From Anolis sagrei (taxonomy: Eukaryota; Chordata; Lepidosauria; Squamata; Anolidae), in contig NC_090034.1 in assembly GCF_037176765.1 (NCBI RefSeq), positions 26,233,375 through 26,297,374 on the forward strand: a stretch of 64,000 nt of DNA, in the 5' to 3' direction. This document shows, piece after piece, positions 23,701 to 33,477 of the stretch. A program made the translations under genes and the position numbers. The notes under the pieces were generated by a model. The model was not told the DNA's origin and searched no databases. It worked only from the letters and a program-made list of their open reading frames with translations. Numbering within the stretch: the first letter of the stretch is position 1; every line of letters starts with the position of its first letter.

Positions 23701-26700
23701 ACAGAAAAGTCTGCATGCCATGAGACAATGACTCTAGCGACAAAGAGGGGTCACAGTTCTTAGAATGGTGCCATGCAGAGGATGGGACTCTTAGAAAACC
23801 AAATTATGTCGGATAACATATTAACTGGAACGTACCCAAGTTGAGAGACCAGTTCTGAGAGTCAAGGAACCTTTAATTGCTCTTTCTAGGGCGAGTTGGG
23901 GAGCTACTAGTAATCCAGCTTCTTCTCAGGTCATAAGTACAGCTGCTCTATTCAGGTTTATTCCTCTGATGTTTTGGAAACCATGATGGCCTCCAGGCCT
24001 CCAGGTGCCATGGCTCAGCAGGAGAGAAAGAACCACTGGGAGATCCTGACAGCTGCACAAATGAGGACGCATTTGCCACTGTCTGCTCTGACAAATAGTC
24101 AAAGTGACAAGAATCTTGCAACACTAGACAATTTAGCCAATTTAGTATGGCATGAACCTTCATAGTCCACCAGATGCATGATGTTTCCCACTCAGCAGGC
24201 AGCAAAGCAAATAAACATTAAAAAAAGACTAGGTTTTTTCTCCCTGTAACTTGCTAACCTGACCTTTGGAGCAAAGGATTGATGTGGAACTGGCTACATG
24301 CGAGTTGGGAATTCTACGACTACGTTGCAACCTTTCCCCCATTTAGGATGCCTATATCTTTATGAATACCTCTCACTAGAGTGCCTTCATTAGTCTAGCA
24401 GTAATCAAATGTGAATCCAGGGAGCCTATATTGACATTTAGAGCCCTAAACCGCTTCCTCTAGAGCAGGCATGGGCAAACTTGGGCCCGCCAGGTGTTTT
24501 GGACTCCCAACATTCCTAACAGCCTCAGGCCCTTCCTTTTCCCTCTCAGTTGCTGAAGCAGAAAGGGAAAAGGAAAAGGAAAGAGCCAGAGGCTATTAGG
24601 AATTGTGGGAGTTGAAATCCAAAAACTGGGAGGGCTGTAGTTTGCCCATGCTTGCTCTAGTGTATACAGCCTACCGGTGTAAGTAGTACAAAGTCAGGGG
24701 AGATAGGAGAGGACTGCCTCTGGCTAAGGAATGCCCTTCCCTTGAAGGCTACCTGCTGCTATTTTAGTGCCAAGTAAGAAAGGCCTAGGCCAGGCATGTC
24801 CAAAGTCCGGCCCGGGGGCCAATTGCAGCCCATGTTCAAATTTCCACTGGACCACAGCCTCTGCCATAAAAATCAAGACTATGCAGCCTGCCAGCACTGT
24901 TGACCACAGGATAAAATACACGCGTACAAAAACAATATTTTATATTGATCAAAACGACTGTTCTGAATATGCCCCGAGTCTTTCCAATCCATGTATCATT
25001 AGTTCTTTTGTTTTTCAATTAACAATCAAACAAGGCCTCATATATCTGACAAATGTAACATTAAAATCAGACTCGATCTGGTAACCCTTTTTCCCTTGCA
25101 TATTTTTTTATCCAAGTCTAAACTGAAATAATGAAAAACACTGCCTTTTTCATTTTTGATATCCGATTCAAATTCAAATAACATATTTTTGTTTTTTTAA
25201 TTTTTTTAATGGCTAATTGAAAAACAAAAGAATGAGGGATACACGGATTCACATGGCCCTCAATGTTATGTACTTCTGAATAACACCTGTTAGTGTTATT
25301 TTCTGTTCACATGTTTTGAATGTAGAAGTTATGGTAAGCATTTACTAGTGAATAATATGTAATAATATGTAATGTTTCAAGTGAACCTAGGTAAGTTTGA
25401 TCTTCCAGACAGACTTTTTATTCATTTTATGTAGTCTTCTAATAGGAAAGGCAGAGTGATTTGGGTCAAATGAAAATTATGCCATTTGCAAAATTTCATA
25501 AAATACATTTGCATTTAATGTTGATGGTTCAAAGAATGTCAGGCTACCCTTCTTCTCTTTTCTTCCTGCTCTTTGTATTGGTGGCTGTGGAGAGTATTGG
25601 AAGCCTATGGCTTCCTGCCGTGGAGGCGAGTCTGCCCTCAATATGCTACGTTGCCGGCCGTCTGCACAGCAGGGTCTTACCTCTGAGGCCTCGGACCACC
25701 TACCAGAGGAGGGGAGATATTTCCCCTAACTCACCAAACCTGGCGATCTCCTTGTGGAGCGCAAAGGAGACGAGTCCTCCACCATGTAGCCGCCAACCGA
25801 AAATTTGGAAATTTGGCGGGCTTCTAACTTAATAAACAAAAAACCAAAATGCTAGTCAAAAATATGGACAAAAAAACCAAAATAATTATTACAAGAAAAA
25901 TCAGGTTTAAGAATTGAAAATAAAATAAGATACCTGGTAGTCATCATAACGCCAAATAACACAAATCTACTAAAGAACAACTATGAATCACTCTGGAAAA
26001 ATATCAAAAAAGACCTAGATGGAAGTACCAAAATATTTTCCTTCTCAGAAGAATTGCAACAATTAAAATGAATATTCTTCCCAAACTCCTCTTTCTCTTC
26101 CAATCCTTACCAATCATAAGGAATGATTATCTATTTAAAAAATGGAACTCAGACATAATTAAATTCATATGGCGGAATAAAAAAGCCAGAATCAATTTCA
26201 AAATTTTAACAGATGATAAAAAAGAGGAGGTCTGGGGCTCCCAAACTTTAAAGCGTATTATGAATAAAAGAATGGACCACACTAAAAAACCAAAAGCTAC
26301 TAACCCTAGAAGGACATGACCTTTGAGCAGGTTGGCACGGTAACATTTGGTACAACAAAAGAAAAGTAGAGAAAAACTTTAATGATCACTACATAAGAGC
26401 CTCATTAATTAAAACTTGGGAAAAGTACAAACCAAGATTATATAGCAAAACATCAATGTGGATATCTCTGTCAGAAGCAAAACACAAGAGAGAATTGGGC
26501 AAAGAAAATTGGCTAACTTATAAACAAATTTTGAAAATAATGGATGATAAAAAACTAACAATAAAACCAATAGAGGAGATAAAACAATTAAATGTTAAAT
26601 TAACATGGGTTCAATATCACCAATTATATCAAAGTTTTAAAGAAGATGAAAAAAGAGGTTTTGTCAGGAGCAGGGTATTTGGGAAATAATTATGCAAAAG

Positions 26701-29700
26701 GAGAAGAAACTTATTAGGATACTATACAAACAACTCTTAAGCTGGGCGACTGAGGAAGAACAAATAAAAGATTGCCAAGTTAAATGGGCGAAAGACATTG
26801 GCGACAATATCCTTTTAAAGCAATGGGAAGAAATTTGGAACATTAAGATAAAATACACAGTGGCCAATGATCTAAGGGAAAACTGGTACAAGATGTTCTT
26901 TAGATGGTACTATACCCGAGATAAATTGGCCAAATTCAATAAAAATGTTTCAAACAAATGCTGGAAATGCCAAAAAGAGATAGGGACTTTTTTTTCCACC
27001 AATGGTGGAGCTGTAAAAGAATTAAAAAATATTGGAAAGAAGTACACCTGTTTAAAAATTAACTCCCCTCAGTCCCCAGAAATGTACCTATTGGGCATAT
27101 CCCATCTAAAACTAAATGAGAACCAGGAAAAATGTTCTTTTTATTAAGTACAGTGGCCAGAATATTACTGGCCAAAGTATGGAAATAAACAGAAATCCCA
27201 ACAACTGAAGAATGGATTATGAAGATATTTGATATAATCCAAATGGACTGCCTATCCCAAAGATTGAACAAATCACGAAAAAAGACGAATTGGGCAGTCT
27301 TCAAAGACTTCAATCAAAAAAGATGACATTAATAATAGACCTATCCAGAATTTGAAGAAGACAAGCAAATAGAAGCAATGTCGGAAATGTATGTGAAGAA
27401 GACTCCGATCAACACCAAAATCAATTACTCTTTGAAGACCTTGGGAAGTTCAGACACGGGGGACTGCGGGTTTTGGTGATTTATGATTTTGTGTACGTGG
27501 TCCTTTTTTTTCTTTTCCTTCCCCTCTTTTCCTTTGTTATTTCTTCTCTTTTCCCTCACCTTTACTGCCCCTTCGTTATTACTTTTACTGTTGTAATCAC
27601 TAGAAAATATTGCACAATAAAAATCATTGCAAAAAAAAGAAAAAGAAAAAAAAAGAATGTCAGGCTAAATGGTCGGTCCCCACACATTTCCACCTTACTA
27701 AATCTGGGCCTCTTCAAAAAAAGTTCAGACACCCCTGGCCAAATTTTCCTTTAATTTCCAAAGGCTGTTGCAAAGCTACTGTCAATTAAAACAGACAGTA
27801 GAACAGGCAGAAGAGAAGACTGATGAATGGATTTGCTTTGACATTAAGATATTTCAGTCTCAGACTAGTTTTGACCTGTGTGGCTGATCTGGAAGCGCAA
27901 TGGCAACAAGTATTTGCAAAAGGGCTCACCTTTGGGAGCAGGAGTGCCATGTGCTGCTTTCTGTTGGGAGGATCGTGGCCAATCCATTTGAGGATGGCCT
28001 CAAAGACAGCGTCTTCCTGCTTCACGTTGAGTTCGTCCTTCTCAATGATGTCTTTAAACTCATTGACCGAGAGCTCCAGGAATTCGGTCGACGCTTTCAC
28101 CATCTCCTCGAAGTTGTGGAGGATGAACATGTAGGCTGCTTGCCGCAGCTCCGGGCAATAATAGTACTCTGTGAATTTGCAGATGCCAATGCAGTTCTCC
28201 AGGCACAGCTGGCATTTCATGAAGTCGGAGCAAGCCCTGACGATGCCCATCACGTTAAACTGGTCGGCCGCCACCAGAAGCCTCTCCACATTGTCCACAG
28301 TGATGGGGACTGTCCTTGTGTAGGCATATTCGATAATGAGCTTCATCATGTCTGGAGTAATGCCGGGGATATTATACACTCTCTTCTCTGAGTTGTTCCA
28401 GCTACTGGTGAACAGAGCTCTGGAAAAAAAAGAACATTGGTCTTTTATACCTTAGGGAATCCTGTCCTTCAAAAGGATATTGCTGGGTTTGCTAAGCTTC
28501 TCCAGCTGAGTCTAAAACCACAATAATACACTTTTTGGCGATCATCATTATATTAGAACTCATGCACTCACATTCCCATAGAAGTAGTTCTTATCATCCA
28601 TATCCTGCAGGATTACTTCCATAGCAATGCTTTCCAGACAGTGCATATCATCTGGAAAGCCTGCCATGATTCAGGTGTGTGGTAACACAAATGGATGTGG
28701 TGGAAGGAGCCCATTTCTTTTGGTATGTTGACATGGCATGGATGCAAAAATGGAGTTTGCAGAAACTCAGTGGTATCTCAGAAGATGTCACTGAGTATCA
28801 AAGCACAACAGGCTAAACTGCTGTGCTGCAGAAAAATCCTGCCAATCTAAAGGTCAGCAGTTCAAACCTGGGTTGGGGTTGAGCACCCGCCATTATCCCC
28901 TGCTCACCTAGCAGGTCAAAAGCAGAAATGTGAGTAGATAAATAGGTGCCGCTTTTAGAGGGGAGGTAATAAAGGCACCCTTAAGGACATCGATTGATTG
29001 GAGGAAGCTCCTCAGCATGGAAAATGGAGCGATAGCACCCCCCCCCCCCATTTTATAAAACAAGTCCTGAAGTTGACATGTTTCATGGGCCAACTTCGGC
29101 CCTCCCTCAAGGTGTTTTGGACTTCAACTCTCACCATTCCTAACAGTGACCGGAGTCGAGGATTGCTTCCAAGATGCCAGAAATAAGATGGGAACAACTG
29201 CCTTTACCTCTGTTTGTGTTTGTTTGTCCTTGTTAAGTGTACAATTGGCATTGAATGTTTGCTGTATGTGTGTACCCTGTAAGCTGCTCTGAGTCCTCTC
29301 CGGGGTGAGAAGGGTGGGGTATAAATACTGTAAATAAATAGGGTTGTTGCAGATTTTTCAGGCTGTATGGCCATGTTCTAGAAGCATTATTTCCTGATGT
29401 TTCGCCTGCATCTATGGCAGGCATCCTCAGAGGTTGTGAGATCTGTCGGAAATTAGGAAAATTTGGTTTATATATCTGTGGAAACTCCAGGGTGTGAGAA
29501 AGAACTCTTGTCTGCTGGAGTTAGGTGTGAAATTTTCAGTTGGCCACCTTGATTAGCATTTGATGGCCTGACAGTTTTTTAGTGTGCCTTGTTACTGCCT
29601 GGGGGAATTCCTCACCTAGCTCCAGCAGACAAGAGTTCTTTCTCCCACCCTGGATTTTCCAGATATATAAAGCCAATTTTCCTAGTTTCCAACAGACCTC

Positions 29701-30098
29701 ACAACTTCTGAGGATGCTGCCATAGATTCAGGCGAGGGTCGAAGTTGGCCCATGCCGGCTCGATACAATTTTCCTTGCCCTCGATGATTTACTAGATACG
29801 CGTCAAGATTTCATTTACTAACACTAATATGGGTGCCTGACCCCTTCCTCTCTCCTTACCATACATACCCTTTGGGAAAAATATTTGGAAATGACTCATA
29901 GAAAAAAGACCTGAAATAGGAGCTGCAGCTACAGAGGATGTTCTTGTGGGCGTTGAACTCGCACCCGTTGACTTTGATGATCACGTCGCAGAGCTTCCCT
30001 TCCAGGCGCAGCTCGTTGAAGACGGTACAAGCCATGGCGCTCATCTTCCTCTCCATGTGGCGGTGGGAGTACCCCGCCGAAGAAGAGGTGTCATCCAT
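14056..30098 (-). CDS. KLHL10: KLHL10, kelch-like protein 10 (complete, five coding exons, 606 aa)
   Basis: KLHL10 is the substrate adaptor of a CUL3 ubiquitin ligase. In mammals it is made in spermatids and needed for sperm formation. Exons are 30098-29911, 28419-27930, 22382-21765, 17171-17022 and 14430-14056. All have AG/GT edges, and their phases close to 606 codons plus TGA (human about 608). The start MDDTSSSAGYSHRHMERKMS fits the family's N-terminus. The domains are BTB (about 25-135, ELRLEGKLCDVIIKVNG), BACK (about 140-245, ENCIGICKFTEYYYCPELRQ) and six kelch repeats (about 280-570, for example YVYIIGGFDSVDYFNSVKRF and DDLLFVVGGFNGFTTTFNVE). It ends STSTLPV like the mammalian protein. 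No stops or frame breaks were seen. Introns prove it is not a retrocopy. Its place between JMJD8 and WDR24 is unexpected (human 17q21). Confidence 0.97.
14650..15255 (+). mobile_element. L2/CR1-type LINE 3' end (copy A)
   Basis: Broken coding reads SLRSSGEALLSIPPSFQMRL then RDRAFSMVALCLWNTIPVEL, followed by the tail 'aagccaccctgagtccccct' and AAAT repeats. It belongs to the family of the better copy at 22395-23540. It lies in KLHL10 intron 4. A half copy of the palindromic MITE precedes it (about 14575-14625). Confidence 0.8.
15359..15929 (+). mobile_element. L2/CR1-type LINE (copy B) with target duplication
   Basis: 5'-truncated copy coding PWRLRSSGEALLSVPPSSQA with a tail ending in AAAT repeats. 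The 11-bp direct repeat agagtacatca (15348-15358 and 15930-15940) flanks it and fits a target-site duplication. Confidence 0.8.
15941..16706 (+). mobile_element. L2/CR1-type LINE (copy C)
   Basis: It begins inside the reverse-transcriptase C-terminal region (TSRIDYCNALYVGLPLKTVR-like) and includes LRSSGEALLSAPPLSQVRLV. It ends 'ccgccctgagtccc' with AAAT repeats. It is close in sequence to copy D at 22395. Confidence 0.85.
16707..18290. other. KLHL10 intron sequence around exon 4
   Basis: Apart from KLHL10 exon 4 (17171-17022), nothing is recognised. A short AAT/AAC repeat lies at 17983-18009. Confidence 0.5.
18640..19765 (-). mobile_element. L2/CR1-type LINE, antisense to plus strand
   Basis: The minus strand encodes LLKQLHWLPISFQSQFKVQV then YKALHSLGPAYLHDCISPYE. 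Further 5' it reads LAAVMDWMRVNKMRLYPDKT-like reverse-transcriptase sequence with many breaks. It is an older, more worn copy than those at 15941 and 22395. It lies in KLHL10 intron 3. Confidence 0.8.
19812..20125 (-). mobile_element. LINE 3' end (family of 545-1262), reversed
   Basis: The reverse complement carries 'attgatgtggca' and the tail 'aataaagctattctattcta', matching the copies at 545 and 31285. Only the 3' UTR and a little coding remain. Confidence 0.7.
20500..20756 (+). mobile_element. LINE 3' tail plus (AAT)n
   Basis: The tail 'aactgccttgagtccccatg' and 'gagaaaggcgagatataaa' is followed by about 10 AAT units (20726-20755). Only the untranslated end is present. Confidence 0.7.
21031..21150. 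mobile_element. Foldback MITE, 'ataatccagttcaaagcag' family (copy 1)
   Basis: The left arm, 'ccttctacactaccctatat', and a later inverted part share the words 'gctttgaactggat' and 'agattatctggg'. Related copies are at 40245-40345, 48845-48992 and 51527-51635, with a scrap at 7315-7372. The superfamily is not clear. Confidence 0.6.
21151..21764. other. KLHL10 intron 3, unassigned part
   Basis: Sequence between a MITE and the exon 3 donor. It holds a purine-rich run near 21610-21670 and no recognised gene or element. Confidence 0.5.
22395..23540 (+). mobile_element. L2/CR1-type LINE (copy D, best preserved) in KLHL10 intron 2
   Basis: An open frame to 23240 encodes the reverse-transcriptase thumb and C-terminus: AVSDWMRANKLKLNPDKTEV, VTSRIDYCNALYVGLPLKTV and VLTYKTLYGSGPVYLSERIS. 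The 3' UTR ends 'aagccgccctgggtcccctt' with AAAT repeats. The first 50 codons of the frame run antisense through KLHL10 exon 3 and are not LINE. Its 5'-truncated end lies within about 15-25 bp of the exon 3 splice acceptor (exon starts 22382). Confidence 0.9.
23541..24465. other. KLHL10 intron 2, unassigned part
   Basis: Nothing recognised between the LINE and the next MITE. Confidence 0.5.
24466..24654. mobile_element. Palindromic hAT-type MITE with 8-bp duplication
   Basis: The arms start caggcatgggcaaacttggg and, inverted, caagcatgggcaaactacag. The flanks ctctagag (24458-24465) and ctctagtg (24655-24662) match at 7 of 8 bases. A purine-rich centre separates the arms. Confidence 0.85.
24791..27737. 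mobile_element. hAT-like DNA element interrupted by an L1
   Basis: The ends are CAGGCATGTCCAAAGTCCGG and, inverted, CAGGGGTGTCTGAACTTTTT. This matches the CAGGGGTGTCCAAA end style of hAT/Charlie elements. No clean 8-bp duplication is seen (gcctaggc against gccaaatt). Removing the L1 (25547-27651) leaves about 0.8 kb with no transposase frame recognised. It lies in KLHL10 intron 2. Confidence 0.65.
25547..27651 (+). mobile_element. L1 LINE, internally deleted, with 16-bp target duplication
   Basis: The direct repeat aaagaatgtcaggcta at 25531-25546 and 27652-27667 flanks it exactly. The 3' two thirds encode the last part of L1 ORF2 in several broken frames: MNILPKLLFLFQSLPIIRND, WRNKKARINFKILTDDKKEE and NWLTYKQILKIMDDKKLTIK. 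A 3' UTR and an A-rich tail with 'caataaaaatcattgc' follow. The first 280 bp (25547-25830) are GC-richer and unlike ORF2, so they may be the L1 5' UTR. If so, ORF1 and most of ORF2 are deleted. Confidence 0.85.
28430..28800. other. KLHL10 intron 1, unassigned
   Basis: Nothing recognised just upstream of exon 2 beyond its polypyrimidine tract. Confidence 0.5.
28805..28990 (+). mobile_element. Lizard tRNA-derived SINE, diverged 5' part
   Basis: The phrases 'aaaggtcagcagttcaaacc' (B-box-like) and 'atgtgagtagataaataggt' match the better SINEs at 32184 and 55127. The 3' end is missing. Confidence 0.75.
29190..29342 (+). mobile_element. LINE 3' tail
   Basis: The tail 'aagctgctctgagtcctctc' and 'gagaagggtggggtataaat' is followed by AAAT. 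It is preceded by a half copy of the palindromic MITE (about 29088-29165). Confidence 0.7.
29343..29737. mobile_element. Penelope-like element terminal repeats, inverted pair without core
   Basis: The left arm ('ctgtatggccatgttctaga', 'cctcagaggttgtgagatct') and the right arm are inverted copies joined near 29575. The right arm carries the same words on the other strand ('ctccagcagacaagagttct', 'ccaacagacctcacaacttc'). The family is tied to Penelope by the copy at 33478-34475, which keeps a GIY-YIG remnant between such arms. Confidence 0.65.
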
Positions 30099-30583
30099 TT
30101 CGTTCCCAAGGGGCGTGTGCGCTTGTGGGGTGGGAGGCAGCGCAGTGCTGCCAGGCCGTCCACTTCACCCTCCTCTTGGAAAAAGGGTGTCATTGGTCGA
30201 GGGGGTTCCAGAACCCTCCCATAATGAGGACCCTGACATGACTGGGTTCTAGAACCTGGGCTCTCCTCCGATGGCCCGGCTTATGTCTGGCTGCAGTATG
30301 CAAGGTTGGGTGGCTTTTCCTCACGCGCATGTTGCTGATTCTTCATGACAGCTTGGATCCACACATCTCAAAATGATAGCATCGGAATATCTTTTTTTCT
30401 GTGACAGCTCTAATTTATGCTCCTATTGACCCAGTACAAAAATACAAGGGCAATGAATTCAATGAAGACAGAAGGCAGTTCCTTTGTTATGTTTCTTTTC
30501 TCTATGCCTATCGGGATAAGTTAGATCAGCTGCTTTTGTGGCGCAGGGGCAATAATCTGGTTCTTAACATTATTATTATAATA
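30099..30583. other. KLHL10 upstream region
   Basis: Sequence upstream of the KLHL10 start. It has modest GC just above the ATG and no clear CpG island or TATA box. The 5' UTR is not delimited. Confidence 0.4.
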
Positions 30584-31228
30584 CTAGCTGTACCCGCCAC
30601 GCGTAGCTATGGCCAACCTTCTCTCCTTCCTTCCTTTTTTCCTTTCGTTCTCTCCATCCTTCCTTCTCTTCCCTTTCTTCCCCCCTTTTTCTATCCCTTC
30701 CTCTTTCTCCCCTTCCTTCCTTCCCTACCTATTCTTGGGACTGCAATTCCCAGCAATCCTCCTGATTGATTGATCGATCGACCTCCCTCCCTCCCTCTAT
30801 CTAATCTATCTATCAGGTGGATTGCTGGGAGTTGCAGTCCAGGAATAGGAAATATGCAGGGATTGAGATGCTTTGAAAGAAATCCAAGGAGAAGAAAGCT
30901 TGCAGCTTGGAAGCAGTGCATTTGGATCATTCTACTCTCCTAAAAGGCCTGGTCTAGGGGATGCTGGGAGCTGCAGTCCGGAAGAAAGTGTGGATATGCT
31001 ATTGTGTGTTTTGTTTGCCAGGGGGAGTCATTTTGCACATGTATTGTAGCTTCTTTTTCCTTTTTTGGCTTTTTAAGTCCCTTCCACTGTGTTTTTCAGT
31101 GTTTTTATGAGTGATGGTCACTTGTCGGCCTGATAGGTGTATTGTGTCAAAATTTTGTGTCAATTCATGCAGTGGTTTTTGAGTTATGTTAATCCCACAA
31201 ACGAACATTACATTTTTATTTATATAGA
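30584..31228 (-). mobile_element. Helitron-like non-autonomous element, full length by its ends
   Basis: Read on the minus strand it starts TCTATATAAATAAAAATGTA after an A (31229) and ends GGCGGGTACAGCTAG before a T. The ends match those of the copy at 8947-9273. The interior holds CT-rich runs (30600-30730) and no protein. The 3' end of another copy is at 63979-64000. Confidence 0.6.
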
Positions 31229-31284
31229 TTAATTGATATCCCACTTTATATCCCCTGAAGGGGACTCAAAGTGGCTTAACGTAA

Positions 31285-31985
31285 AAGTATCAGCAGAAGG
31301 CCAAGGAGCTCATAGTGGACTATAGGAAGAACAGACCAGAAATCATAAATAGAGGCCTAAGCGGAGCAGGTGGCAATTTCTACATTCCTGGATGTCACTG
31401 AGGAGATCTCATATATGGCAGAGTTCATACAGCAGCGTTAGTGAAGATGGCTCAACTGAGACTGCACTGTTTGAGACTCCTAAATAACCAACAAATGAAT
31501 GAAAAGGGCTGGTGACTTTCTATTGCTGTGCTAGAGAGAGTGTCCTAACCTACTGCATCTGTGCATGGTTTGGTAACTGCACAGTGGCAGATAGGAAGGC
31601 ACTCCAAAGGGTCACCACTTCTGCACAATCATTGGTTGCCATCTCCTCGCTTTGGAAGACCTTTATAGGTCCCACAGTCTTAACAAAGCTCAGATCATGC
31701 TTGGGGATCTATCTCACCTGGCATATTCTTTTTAAAAAAATTATTACCATCCGGCAGACGGTACAGGGTGACAACAGGAAGGACAAACAGACTGAAGGAT
31801 AGCATTTATCCTAGAGATGTAGCTATGTTGAACTTCATGGCTTTGCATTGATGTGGCATTGTGGGCTGTGTGGTGGTGGTTCGGGTGTGGATGGAAGGCT
31901 GTGGTGTTTTGTGGTGTGTGCTGGGGAAAGCATTTAATTTCATTGTACAATATACAATGAAAATAAAAGTTACTCTATTCTATTC
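31285..31985 (+). mobile_element. LINE fragment, second copy of the 545-1262 family
   Basis: It codes ESVLTYCICAWFGNCTVADR then SLWKTFIGPTVLTKLRSCLG. The tail is 'aatttcattgtacaatatac' and 'tactctattctattctgttc'. It is preceded by a reversed LINE tail scrap at 31229-31284. Confidence 0.75.
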
Positions 31986-32183
31986 TGTTCTATATTTTCT
32001 CTGTCAACATTGACACAACTGATGGTGCCAGTTATGGAAACTGGGAAAAGAACCTAACAATCCTGTATGTTGCAGTTTATCAACCAAATCTATAATTAAA
32101 GTTAACATTTTTCACCTAACAAAACTAAAGACTCTGGAAAACAACTGTCATTGAAACACAATTTCATTAATCTAAAATGGATT

Positions 32184-32512
32184 AGGGCCGCAGTGGCGCA
32201 GAGGGTTAAACCGCTAAGCTGCAGGACTTGCTGACCAGAAGGTCAGCGGTTTGAATCTGTGGGACAGGGTGAGCTCCTGTTGTTAGCCCCAGTTTCTGCC
32301 AACCTAGCAGTTCAAAAACATGCAAATATGAGTAGCTCAATAGGCACCGCTTTGGCAAGAAGGTATCGGCACTCCATGCAATCATGCTGGGCACATGTCC
32401 TTGGAGGTGTCTATGGACGCCAGCTCTTTAGCTTAGAAATGGAGATGAGCACCAACCCCCAGAGTTGGACTTGACTAGATTTAATGTCAAGGGGAAACCT
32501 TTACCTTTATTT
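32184..32512 (+). mobile_element. Lizard tRNA-derived SINE, near full length
   Basis: It begins 'agggccgcagtggcgcagag' with an A-box-like stretch. It then has 'aaggtcagcggtttgaatct' (B-box-like), the body 'gcaaatatgagtagctcaat' and the 3' end 'gggaaacctttaccttta'. This family is typical of Anolis-type genomes. Confidence 0.9.
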
Positions 32513-33477
32513 TAAAGTGAACTAGTGTAGTTGGTACCCAGATTACAGGATACTGTCTCTAGCAAGGTCCCACTAGTCTCTGCTTTGACCTTTCTTCAAT
32601 GACAAGTAATATTTTTCTCAATTTTTATTATTTCTGTTTGAGGTTTATTTTAATTGTTAGTAACAGATCCATCTGAACGTAGAGTCTATGAAGATTTTGT
32701 TAGTTCTTGGTGGGAGGCAACCAACAAATACCAGGTACTGTAGGCTTGGTTTCAGAGGAAGGAAATGACAAACCCACCTCAGTGTATTCCTTCCCTAAGA
32801 AAACCCTATAAAATTCATGGGGTTACCATAAATCAACAACTTTAAGGTAAAAACAAACTAGGTTGCCTACTGTTGACTTTTTACTGTGTCTTCTTTAAGT
32901 TGGTAAGCAATTGCACAACTTTGACATTTCATATTTGATTTCCAATGTGCTGCCTAATTTTTAAAGCAATGGGTTAAATAAAGTAAATAACTGTATGTCC
33001 TGCTGCCTGCAAAGGGCCACCACAGATGCCAGGTTTAAAGCACCATTACTTAATAAAGCACACCAAGAAATCAGTGGCATAACAAGAAAGAAGAAAATGG
33101 CAGTAACTGGTTAAGAATTTTATGACATAATGGGAGATATTATACCAAACAGAGGAAACTTGGGCATCATTTTTGCACTTCACCACTTTTAGGCTTTGGT
33201 CGGCAGAAAAGATGCATTGATCATTGGTGACAACCATTTGATGGCTACAGAATAGCCTACCTTCAATGTTATTCATGTATTTTTAGGCGCTTGTCTCTAT
33301 AATATATTGCCTTCTCTGTTGAAATGCAATTCCCCTCAGTCAACAAGCTATCACATTTGATTGAGTGCTGAAAAATATTGTACAATGGGGTGAGACACCA
33401 GTACAAGGCTGTACAAATGAAATATGATTAACTTACAAGACTGTAAGTGATTCCGAAGTTGGAAAAAAAGCTAAGAG
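32513..33477. other. KLHL10-WDR24 spacer, unassigned part
   Basis: AT-leaning sequence with no element or gene that I recognise. Confidence 0.5.
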
